Below are positions 14,586 to 20,964 of a stretch of 20,964 nt of DNA, piece by piece. The stretch lies in the IMG/VR virus record IMGVR_UViG_3300047548_000161, positions 1 to 20,964 of that record. One strand, given 5' to 3'. Position 1 is the stretch's first letter, and each line of letters opens with the position of its first letter. The position numbers and the translations under genes were made by a program. The DNA comes from a virus. The notes under the pieces were generated by a model that ran no database searches, was not told where the DNA came from, and saw only the letters and a program-made list of their open reading frames with translations.

Positions 14586-16175
14586 CTAAATTCCATATCT
14601 TCCTTTTAAAGCATTGTAGTTTTGTAATACATCTGCTGCTGATAATGAAGCTGTGTACCACATCATATGTGCTATTGACATTGATATAGGACTTGAAGGA
14701 GTTCCACTAGCAGCTCCTAAAAAGTATGTTCTTGTCGCACTTATAAAGTTATTATCAGAAAAAGTATCAGTTGTACTTTGTCCTAAAAGAGATCCGTTTA
14801 AATAAAAATCAACACTTGTATTTGAACTTACAAAAGTAAACATGCCTAATTGACTTTGCGATATAAACTGATTAGGGAACACAGTATATATGTTAGCAAA
14901 GTTAGTAGGAGTGGATACTGTAAATTCTACTTCTCCTGGTCCTAATCCTGTTGCCCATTGTCCCATTCTGTATGAAGTAGGATTAGAGTTATCTCCAAAG
15001 AAACGATAAGTTGTTGCATTAGAAGGGAATGGTCCCAAAGACATAATCAAATTTAATGTATGAGATTTAGGCGCAGATCCTGTTAAGTAACCAGAACCAG
15101 ACATAAAATCATCAATTCCATCAAGAACAAACCTACTAGCAGATGCATTTGAAACAAACACAGGAGAATTTACTAAAGCTAAATTATTAGAGCCAGCTAA
15201 GTTAGTCCAAACATTTCCTGATCCTGCGTATGAAGCAGCGTCTCCTGCGTCAAATCTATGAGTCAAACTTGCAGTTACTATTTGTGTAACTCCTCCGCCG
15301 CCTCCGCCACTGCCTCCACTACCTGTATAGTATGAGATGTATATTACACCTTGTGCGCCAGCGCCTCCTCCTCCAGCAGAATCATCATCTCTAGCACCTC
15401 CGCCACCGCCATAAAGACCGCCATCACCTCTTGTTCCAGGATTCCCTCCAGAACCTCCAGTACCTACAGCATTTAAGGCACCTCCGGTTCCGTTAGATCC
15501 AGAAGTAGGAATTCCCACACCGCCTCCTCCGTATCCCAATCCTGAGTTTGTAGCTCCGCCACCGCCGCCAGCACCTCCTGCTCCATTTGCTCCTGCGCCA
15601 GTACCGCCTCCATTACCTCCATTTCCAGAGTATCCACCAGCGCCTCCGCCTCCACCACCAGTATCGTTACCAGTTGCAGCACCTCCAGCACCTCCGTTTC
15701 CTCCACCTTCTCTAAAGCTACCTGTAGATATACCTCCTGCTGCTGCAGCTGTAGATCTCTCCTGTCCTCCTGCACCTCCACCAGCTTGTATTAATATACC
15801 AGCAGAAGAACTTACGTAAGTTGTCCCCCCAGCACCTCCGTTTCCTCCACCATTTGCACCAGCTGTCCCCCCAGCTCCTACAAAAAATCTTAAAATTTCA
15901 CCTTCTGTAACAGATATATTACCATATGCTAAAGCACCTCCGGCTCCGCCTCCATAACCTTCATTCCTATCTCCTTCAGATCCAGCACCTCCACCGCCTC
16001 CTCCTACTAAAAGTGTGTATATCTCAGTCACTCCTACAGGTACTGTAAAATTATTAAGTCCTGTTGTAGTATATGATCCAGTAACTAATTGAAAAATTGG
16101 TGAAGAAGGGTATCCTCCTATAATAAAAGTACCACTAAAAAATTTAAAAGAATTACTGTATATTGATAGAGACAT
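14586..16175 (-). CDS. Glycine-rich adhesin with C-terminal LamG/concanavalin A-like domain
   Basis: 529 residues. Residues about 35-60 have NNFTVPVGVTEIYTLLVGG, the usual opening of phage glycine-rich tail domains. It is followed by about 230 residues dominated by runs of Gly with Ala, Ser and Asn, closed by GGGAGAQGVIYISYY. Such regions may fold as packed polyglycine helices, as in gp38 adhesins. Residues about 300-529 look like a LamG-type jelly roll: LTHRFDAGDAASY, WTNLAGSNNLALVNSPVF, RFVLDGIDDF, a VDFYLNG strand and a closing MWYTASLSAADV. Lectin-like domains of this kind bind glycans. It starts one base after the preceding stop and ends the fibre cluster, so a receptor-binding role at a fibre tip or baseplate is likely. 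Confidence 0.8.
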   Translation of the reverse strand: MSLSIYSNSFKFFSGTFIIGGYPSSPIFQLVTGSYTTTGLNNFTVPVGVTEIYTLLVGGGGGGAGSEGDRNEGYGGGAGGALAYGNISVTEGEILRFFVGAGGTAGANGGGNGGAGGTTYVSSSAGILIQAGGGAGGQERSTAAAAGGISTGSFREGGGNGGAGGAATGNDTGGGGGGAGGYSGNGGNGGGTGAGANGAGGAGGGGGATNSGLGYGGGGVGIPTSGSNGTGGALNAVGTGGSGGNPGTRGDGGLYGGGGGARDDDSAGGGGAGAQGVIYISYYTGSGGSGGGGGGVTQIVTASLTHRFDAGDAASYAGSGNVWTNLAGSNNLALVNSPVFVSNASASRFVLDGIDDFMSGSGYLTGSAPKSHTLNLIMSLGPFPSNATTYRFFGDNSNPTSYRMGQWATGLGPGEVEFTVSTPTNFANIYTVFPNQFISQSQLGMFTFVSSNTSVDFYLNGSLLGQSTTDTFSDNNFISATRTYFLGAASGTPSSPISMSIAHMMWYTASLSAADVLQNYNALKGRYGI

Positions 16176-16176
16176 C

Positions 16177-16446
16177 TTAGAAATTATCTAAATTTATTTG
16201 TTCAGCTTCAGTAAATATCTCATCTACTTCAGCATCTGTTAATCCTAATTGAGATTGTATATATAATACAAGTCCGCTAGCTCTGTTTACTTCAGCAGCA
16301 GATTGCCAAGCGTTTGTAGATATGGTTCTTTTTTTATCGTCTTCTATAGTTCCTAACGCATCTATTACATCTTGATTTAAACCTCTCCATTCCACAATTG
16401 AATGTATTCTCCAAGTTGCTACATTCCAAGTTGCATAATCTGTCAT
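16177..16446 (-). CDS. 89-residue unknown protein in the fibre cluster
   Basis: The start is an ATG 12 bases after the stop of the third paralogue. The stop is one base from the adhesin start, so translation is probably coupled. The N-terminus is Trp-rich (MTDYATWNVATWRIHSIVEW). The rest looks like three helices, ending in LGLTDAEVDEIFTEAEQINLDNF. I do not recognise a family. The position just before the adhesin would fit a fibre assembly partner or a small linker, which is only a guess. Confidence 0.75.
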   Translation of the reverse strand: MTDYATWNVATWRIHSIVEWRGLNQDVIDALGTIEDDKKRTISTNAWQSAAEVNRASGLVLYIQSQLGLTDAEVDEIFTEAEQINLDNF

Positions 16447-16458
16447 AATTGTAAAATT

Positions 16459-16920
16459 TTAAATTGGTAAGAAAAATTGTCCTCTTAGTCTTTTAGTTCC
16501 GGATGCTGTCCATACAGTATTATGTCCAGCTGTTGTTCCATATGAACCTAAACAATACAATCCACCTTTTGCTGTTTGTACAGTAGTTCTTTTATATACA
16601 TATAAAGTTCCTGCATTTAAAGTACCATTGTTTGTACTGCTACAAGAGTAAGGTATATAGAAAGAATTTGAGTCACTTACACCAGGAGTTTGTCTGTTTT
16701 CAAATTCTCTTTTTAAATTTACTGGGATAGTAAAATAAGTTGTAGTAGAATTGCTAGTCCCATCTAATCTGTATATGACATATAATATGTTATCTACTAT
16801 TTTGTATATTAAAATTCTTCCATTAGTATCAAAAGAAGACCATCCTACTATAGTAGCATCATTTGAAAAATCTACCCACCCTGTATCTGGAAAGTCTTGA
16901 AAATTAAATTGAGTAAACAT
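16459..16920 (-). CDS. Small fibre-cluster paralogue 3
   Basis: 153 residues, third of three tandem relatives. It shares with the other two an N-terminal W-x-D/W-x-D-Y start and GWSSF, a central GTSNSTTTYFTIP, and a C-terminal VWTASGTKRLRGQFFLP. It is predicted all-beta by its alternation of hydrophobic and polar residues. It starts 3 bases after the stop of copy 2. These proteins are probably virion surface or fibre-tip components, because they lie between the fibre and adhesin genes. No known family is assigned. Confidence 0.8.
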   Translation of the reverse strand: MFTQFNFQDFPDTGWVDFSNDATIVGWSSFDTNGRILIYKIVDNILYVIYRLDGTSNSTTTYFTIPVNLKREFENRQTPGVSDSNSFYIPYSCSSTNNGTLNAGTLYVYKRTTVQTAKGGLYCLGSYGTTAGHNTVWTASGTKRLRGQFFLPI

Positions 16921-16923
16921 ATT

Positions 16924-17337
16924 TTAAGCTTGAACGGGTACAAAAAACATTCCTCTAAATTGTTTGTTTCCAGAAGCAGTCCATGTTGCACTGGTTCCTT
17001 GTGTGCCTGTACATAGCATGCCTCCAGTTCTCGGATCTTTAGTTATTGTTAACTGTCCCCATATAGTTGTATTGTTATTTGCTACAGTTATAGGAACTAC
17101 TATTGTTCCTCCGGTTATAGAAGGACTTAGAAAAGAAAAGGGTAATGTAAAAGATGTTGTTGTTGAATTACTAGTTCCATCAATCCTAAATACCACCATA
17201 ACTAAATTCTTTTCAATAAACTTATATTTTATATATCTAGTTGCATTAGGAGGAAATGTCCATCCTATTACATTACTAGGAAATATATCTTGCCAACCAT
17301 TGTTAGGAAATGTCAGTTTACTAAAATTACTTAACAT
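16924..17337 (-). CDS. Small fibre-cluster paralogue 2
   Basis: 137 residues, second of the tandem relatives, 6 bases after copy 1. The shared motifs are NGWQDIFPSNVIGWTF near the N-terminus, DGTSNSTTTSFTLPFSF in the middle, and TWTASGNKQFRGMFFVP at the end. It is closer to copy 3 than to copy 1 in the end motif (RG.FF.P). The likely role is as for its neighbours: a beta-rich virion surface protein. Divergence between motifs suggests exchangeable surface loops. Confidence 0.8.
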   Translation of the reverse strand: MLSNFSKLTFPNNGWQDIFPSNVIGWTFPPNATRYIKYKFIEKNLVMVVFRIDGTSNSTTTSFTLPFSFLSPSITGGTIVVPITVANNNTTIWGQLTITKDPRTGGMLCTGTQGTSATWTASGNKQFRGMFFVPVQA

Positions 17338-17343
17338 GTTATT

Positions 17344-17784
17344 TTACATTAAAGGTAATACAAAACAAGAAGATATTAGTTTAGTACCAGAAGCTGTCCA
17401 AGTTGCTTGCGCACCTCCAACAACTCCATAAGCACAGTTCACAGTTATAGTATAAGTTCCTACAGTAAGTCCAGGAAAAGGGGTAAGAGGCTGTAAACGA
17501 GCGTAACTCACAACTCCATTATTAACAGCAGTCCCGGTACAAAAAAGAGCCCCGTTAAATATCCTAAAACTTTCAGTACATACATTAATAGGTAATGTAA
17601 AGTTAGTTGCTGTACTATTACTAGTGCCTAATAAAGTAACTACAACATGTATTACATTTTCTCTATAGTTTACAAACAGTACTTTTTTAGTAAAAGAACT
17701 CCATCCAACTATTCTGGAAGTGCCAGAGTAGTCATACCATTGGTTATGCGTTATATCTCCTTTAAAACTATTTGCTGCCCACAT
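17344..17784 (-). CDS. Small fibre-cluster paralogue 1
   Basis: 146 residues, first of the tandem relatives. The N-terminus has QWYDYSGTSRIVGWSSF, the middle LGTSNSTATNFTLPINV, and the end TWTASGTKLISSCFVLP. It is the most divergent copy, with an altered C-terminal motif (LISSCFVLP in place of RG.FF.P). It is separated from the preceding 135-residue gene by 11 bases. Confidence 0.8.
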   Translation of the reverse strand: MWAANSFKGDITHNQWYDYSGTSRIVGWSSFTKKVLFVNYRENVIHVVVTLLGTSNSTATNFTLPINVCTESFRIFNGALFCTGTAVNNGVVSYARLQPLTPFPGLTVGTYTITVNCAYGVVGGAQATWTASGTKLISSCFVLPLM

Positions 17785-17795
17785 AATAAATTTCT

Positions 17796-18203
17796 TTAAT
17801 AGTCCCCAGCCATACAGAAAACGGTTGAGGCAACGGTTCCCGATATTGTTGTCATGCCTACTCTAACTAATTGACCTGATGCTATTTGAAAATCATTGTA
17901 TAAGTTTACCGATCTAAAAGAAGGTGTTGTATCGTTCGCTGTAACCGCTGTTACTTGTATCTCATCAAACAACTCTAAGTTAGCTCCTGTTGTATCTGTT
18001 ACAAATATTAATATAGACCCTGCTACAGAAGTTCCTTGAAATTTTACTCCTATTTGAGTTATTTTGGTTCCATTTGTAGCTCCAGTAATTAACGTTTGTA
18101 AGTTTGTGGTTGTTGCTCCTGATCTATCTGTTGTTAAAGCAGTTATTACAGCATGTTTGTAAATAGGGCTTAATGGAAAAATAGGTGTTGTATTTGCTGG
18201 CAT
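17796..18203 (-). CDS. 135-residue virion-type protein of unknown function
   Basis: The start MPANTTPIFPLSPIYKHAVITALTTDRSG, taken in part, and the following alternation of short strands (TKITQIGVKFQGT, GSILIFVTD, QLVRVGMTTI) suggest a compact all-beta protein. It ends FCMAGDY. Proteins with this build (an N-terminal TTPIF.L.P and a TDRSG segment) occur next to fibre genes in many phages, and I take it as a structural protein. No experimental function is known to me. It begins 11 bases after the fibre stop. Confidence 0.75.
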   Translation of the reverse strand: MPANTTPIFPLSPIYKHAVITALTTDRSGATTTNLQTLITGATNGTKITQIGVKFQGTSVAGSILIFVTDTTGANLELFDEIQVTAVTANDTTPSFRSVNLYNDFQIASGQLVRVGMTTISGTVASTVFCMAGDY

Positions 18204-18214
18204 ATATGTTTTTT

Positions 18215-20964
18215 TTAATAGTTAAAAAATAAGAATAAACTTGAAGCAGCGGAAGATCCGCCTGTTGATGATCCTCCTATAGAAGAAGTAGGTATGGTTA
18301 TAGTTCTGTTATTAGGACCTCCAACCCAAACATATCCACTTTGGAGGGATGCTGTAAATGTGGTAGATACCTCTAGGGAGCCTGTTATATCAATACCTGT
18401 ATTTGTTATTTCAAGTATGTTAACACTTCCAGAAGTAAATGCAGCTAAGGTGGTTAAAGATCCACTATCAGATACTTTGAATAACTCCCCTCTACTTCCT
18501 GTAACCACCAGTAAAGTAGAGCCGCTACCTTGCATGGTAACAGTGTTCGTATTCTTATTGAAAGTAAATGATGTTGATCCTGATGTAGATCCTGCATCAT
18601 TGAATTGCACTGTTGTGTTTACTCCTCCAGGAGCTGCTGAAGCTACTACTCCAGTAAGTGCAGATCCATCTCCTCTAAACGAGCCTGTAAAAGCAGACGC
18701 TGTTACAAATCCTTGTACTGTTAATGAGTGAGTTGGGTTTGTATTTCCAATACCTACATTAGCACGTAGTATTGTTTTTGTTATATTTGAGTTGCCTAAA
18801 ACAACTGTATTTGATCCAAATCCTGTGGTGTCAGCTCCTATTACGATTTCATTATTAGTTTGTCCACTTAAACCACCAGCATTAAGACCAAATGCATTGT
18901 ATCCTATATATATTGATGATGTTATATATCCTGTTATATTACTTCCAGCATTTGATCCTAACGCTGTATTTTGAAGTCCATCAGCATTAGTTATTGATTG
19001 GTATCCAATAGCAGTATTGTTACTATTTACTAATGAATTATTTAAGCTTAGAGCTCCTACAGCCGTATTTTGAACACCTGTAGTAATAGCAGATCCTGCG
19101 GACCAGCCAACAGCAGTGTTTAAATTTCCCCTAGTATTAGAATCTAATGCGGTTACTCCTACAGATGTGTTAAAACTAGCATCGTTACCAGCTGCAAAAG
19201 TATTTGTAGTACCAGCATGTCCTATATATATGTTTTGTCCAACCGCTCCTGCGGCACGAAAAGTTGATCCTATTACTCTAGGGTCACCATTTGTATTAAT
19301 TGTTAAACTTCCAGTTATAGTTAAACTACCTGTTAATACTAATGCTGTTCCTGTAAATGTTAAATTAGCTTCTGCGTTTGCAGCATTTGTAGTTCCATCT
19401 GAAGTTAATATCCTATTGTCTGCGTTATTAGCCACAGTTGTAAAGCCTGTACCACTACTACCAGAAGACCCTGAAGTACCTGTGGACCCAGAGCTTCCAG
19501 ATGTACCTGTTGAGCCTGATGATCCACTAGTTCCTGTTGATCCGGAAGAACCTGAGCTACCATTAACTCCGTTTGCACCTGATGTGCCGCTAGAACCTGT
19601 TGATCCAGAGGATCCTGAGGAGCCGGTACTACCGGAAGAACCGGAAGATCCTGTGGAACCTGATGATCCAGAAGACCCACTTGTTCCGGTAGATCCACTA
19701 GAACCGCTAGTACCATTAGCTCCTGATGTACCACTAGAACCTGATGAACCATTTGCACCATTGGCTCCACTAGTTCCTGAACTACCTGATGTTCCGCTAC
19801 TGCCACTACTGCCGTTAGCTCCGCTGGTACCTGATGAGCCCGAAGAACCATTAGCCCCATTAGCTCCTGAGGTTCCAGAAGATCCACTTGTGCCTGTGCT
19901 ACCACTACTCCCTGAAGTTCCTGTTGAACCGCTTGATCCAGAAGAACCTGTTGATCCAGAGGATCCCGAACTACCGGAGGTACCTGAAGAACCTGCAGCA
20001 GCTACCCAAGTAGTTCCATTATATCTATAAATGTTATTATCTGATGTATTATAATATATTTGACCTGCCGCTGTACCAGCTGGATTTGATGCTGCTGTAG
20101 GTATCCTTAAAGATCCTGTAATTCTTACTGAACCAGTAAAATCATGGGTATCAGCTGTACTATCTCCGAATATATTACTTCCACTACTGTAAATTACAGA
20201 AGAAGAAACGGTTTGAACTACTAGTGTATTTGCTGTAATAGTTCCTGTAGAACTAATATTTCCAGTTACAGTAAGAGTAGTTCCGTTAAAAGTTAAGTTA
20301 GATTCAGCATTTGCATCATTTGCTGCGCCTGTAGAAGTAAGGACTCTATCATTAGCAGCATTAGATATAGTTGTAAATCCTGTACCAGAAGATCCTGAGG
20401 ATCCGCTTGTACCTGTTGAACCTGAGCTACCGCTAGTTCCTGTACTACCACTGCTTCCAGAAGTTCCAGTAGAACCTGAGGATCCTGAAGTACCAGTAGA
20501 ACCACTAGACCCGCTAGATCCGCTAGTGCCGTTAGCACCGCTAGATCCACTACTACCTGAACTTCCAGAAGTTCCTGCGCTACCAGAAGACCCAGAAGTT
20601 CCATTCGCACCATTAGCTCCTGATGTACCAGAAGAGCCGGATGTTCCGTTTGCTCCAGAAGATCCTGAAGATCCTGATGTTCCATTAGCGCCACTGGTAC
20701 CGGAAGAACCAGAAGTTCCGTTAGCTCCTGATGTTCCTGAAGACCCTGATGTACCGTTCGCTCCACTGCTTCCACTCGATCCTGATGATCCTGTAGATCC
20801 AGAAGATCCACTAGATCCTGTAGAACCTGATGAACCTGAAGTGCCAGTTGATCCAGAGCTTCCTGATGTACCTGTAGAACCAGAAGACCCTGAAGAACCT
20901 CTAGATCCTGAGGATCCAGAAGAACCGGAAGTTCCGGTTGTACCACTACTTCCAGAAGTTCCTG
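18215..20964 (-). CDS. Very long tail fibre with two collagen-like arrays and a beta-roll end (5' end outside window)
   Basis: The frame is open from the right edge to the TAA at 18215 (915 full codons; the start is not seen). An internal GTG at 19435 is not a credible start, because the Gly-X-Y frame runs straight through it. The order of parts is: 192 residues of Gly-X-Y, a 130-residue module with VIYSSGSNIFGD and GQIYYNTSDNNIYRYNG segments typical of phage fibres, 181 residues of Gly-X-Y, then about 411 residues. The last part repeats the module opening. It continues with NTAVG/NTAIG-type repeats (residues equivalent to 19200-18800) like the left-handed beta-roll heads of YadA-type adhesins, then GIGNTNPTHSLTV, GDGSALTGV and GELFKVSDSGSL. 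No S74 chaperone domain is seen at the C-terminus. It is probably a trimeric, elongated host-recognition fibre. Confidence 0.9.
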   Translation of the reverse strand, partial: GTSGSSGTTGTSGSSGSSGSRGSSGSSGSTGTSGSSGSTGTSGSSGSTGSSGSSGSTGSSGSSGSSGANGTSGSSGTSGANGTSGSSGTSGANGTSGSSGSSGANGTSGSSGTSGANGANGTSGSSGSAGTSGSSGSSGSSGANGTSGSSGSSGSTGTSGSSGSTGTSGSSGSTGTSGSSGSTGTSGSSGSSGTGFTTISNAANDRVLTSTGAANDANAESNLTFNGTTLTVTGNISSTGTITANTLVVQTVSSSVIYSSGSNIFGDSTADTHDFTGSVRITGSLRIPTAASNPAGTAAGQIYYNTSDNNIYRYNGTTWVAAAGSSGTSGSSGSSGSTGSSGSSGSTGTSGSSGSTGTSGSSGTSGANGANGSSGSSGTSGANGSSGSSGTSGSSGTSGANGANGSSGSSGTSGANGTSGSSGSTGTSGSSGSSGSTGSSGSSGSTGSSGSSGSTGSSGTSGANGVNGSSGSSGSTGTSGSSGSTGTSGSSGSTGTSGSSGSSGTGFTTVANNADNRILTSDGTTNAANAEANLTFTGTALVLTGSLTITGSLTINTNGDPRVIGSTFRAAGAVGQNIYIGHAGTTNTFAAGNDASFNTSVGVTALDSNTRGNLNTAVGWSAGSAITTGVQNTAVGALSLNNSLVNSNNTAIGYQSITNADGLQNTALGSNAGSNITGYITSSIYIGYNAFGLNAGGLSGQTNNEIVIGADTTGFGSNTVVLGNSNITKTILRANVGIGNTNPTHSLTVQGFVTASAFTGSFRGDGSALTGVVASAAPGGVNTTVQFNDAGSTSGSTSFTFNKNTNTVTMQGSGSTLLVVTGSRGELFKVSDSGSLTTLAAFTSGSVNILEITNTGIDITGSLEVSTTFTASLQSGYVWVGGPNNRTITIPTSSIGGSSTGGSSAASSLFLFFNY
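19322..19453 (-). repeat. Fibre module opening, second copy
   Basis: 44 residues beginning GTGFTTVANNADNRILTS directly after the second Gly-X-Y array. They match the copy at 20255-20386 in 27 of 44 positions, so array and module were duplicated together. Confidence 0.85.
19451..19993 (-). repeat. Collagen-like Gly-X-Y array, C-terminal block
   Basis: Sixty uninterrupted Gly-X-Y triplets plus a closing Gly. X and Y are almost only Ser, Thr, Ala and Asn, with a single Val and no Pro. Serine codons vary (TCT, TCA, AGT, AGC, TCC, TCG), so the protein repeat is kept while the DNA repeat is scrambled. Confidence 0.95.
20255..20386 (-). repeat. Fibre module opening, first copy
   Basis: 44 residues beginning GTGFTTISNAANDRVLTS directly after the first Gly-X-Y array. 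It is the partner of the copy at 19322-19453. Conserved positions include GTGFTT, LTS, and NAE.NLTF. Confidence 0.85.
20387..20962 (-). repeat. Collagen-like Gly-X-Y array, N-terminal block (continues past the window)
   Basis: Sixty-four uninterrupted Gly-X-Y triplets reach the window edge. Ser and Thr dominate, with some GAN triplets, a single Arg and no Pro. The total length is unknown because the array leaves the window. Confidence 0.95.

Larger units (their letters stand above)
16459..17784 (-). repeat. Tandem gene triplication in the fibre cluster
   Basis: Three adjacent genes (17344-17784, 16924-17337, 16459-16920) share three protein motifs in the same order: VGW or GWSSF, GTSNST.T.FT.P, and WTASG.K......F.P. 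The stretches between motifs have diverged and the genes differ in length (146, 137 and 153 residues). Confidence 0.9.

Noticed and set aside
15473-15781. Minus-strand frame of 102 codons inside the glycine-rich gene
   Set aside because: It is a shifted reading of GGN-rich codons, giving Glu/Val/Leu repeats. The glycine frame is continuous and has recognisable ends.
19116-20030. Long plus-strand open frame rich in Pro, Glu, Asp, Val and Leu
   Set aside because: It is the complement of the minus-strand Gly-X-Y array. The period-three Gly codons keep other frames free of stops, and the fibre frame continues without break.
20293-20946. Minus-strand frames starting inside the Gly-X-Y arrays (here and at 19405-19905) with Gln/Leu/Val repeats
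   Set aside because: They are out of frame with the fibre, and arise from the same repeat. The Gly-X-Y frame joins both fibre modules and the C-terminal domain.
19451-20964. Possible CRISPR array or DNA satellite
   Set aside because: The repetition is at the triplet-codon level with varied serine codons. There are no constant repeats with unique spacers.

Overview
This window is a piece of the virion-structure region of a large tailed phage with a contractile, T4-like tail. Every gene I can support lies on the minus strand, so transcription runs from right to left. The sheath and tail tube are clearly of the T4 gp18/gp19 type. Base composition is AT-rich, roughly a third GC by eye, rising to about half in the tube gene and the conserved end of the sheath gene. 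Almost no start codon has a Shine-Dalgarno sequence. That would suit a host that initiates without one, such as Bacteroidota, but the host cannot be fixed from the sequence. I saw no tRNA, integrase, CRISPR array or insertion sequence. No gene-free stretch exceeds 100 bases.

Right part (20964 to 14586, the host-recognition cluster). A very long fibre gene runs off the right edge. It carries two proline-free Gly-X-Y (collagen-like) arrays separated by a duplicated module. It is followed by a small unknown protein, three tandem diverged copies of one small gene, an 89-residue unknown, and a glycine-rich protein with a lectin-like C-terminal domain. These genes are packed with gaps of 1 to 12 bases and look like one operon.

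Middle part (14497 to 8170). A small membrane protein, a zinc ribbon and a short coiled-coil protein lead into the sheath and tail tube. Next come an apparently inserted homing endonuclease, a HEYCH metallopeptidase-like protein and a 322-codon unknown protein (318 codons from its preferred start). A strong intrinsic terminator closes this segment.

Left part (8072 to 1). A gp26-like protein overlaps a 94-codon frame at a run of seven T, which looks like the frameshifted tail-assembly chaperone pair of other tailed phages. After it come a tape-measure protein, a gp48/gp54-like baseplate-tube protein, a LysM/gp53-like protein and a large hub-like protein running off the left edge. The order sheath, tube, overlapping chaperones, tape measure, LysM-like, hub is the order of Mu- and PBSX-type contractile tails, carried here by T4-type proteins.

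The most interesting signal is regulatory. A directional 8-mer, ATATTTAT on the sense strand, occurs nine times, only in the wider gaps, 15 to 41 bases before start codons. At two genes (sheath and homing endonuclease) it lies in the loop of a hairpin. In the sheath case the hairpin's 3' arm contains the start codon. In the other it is a terminator placed directly before the start codon. If the 8-mer is a late-promoter element, read-through RNA would be folded off or terminated, and RNA started at the element would be open.
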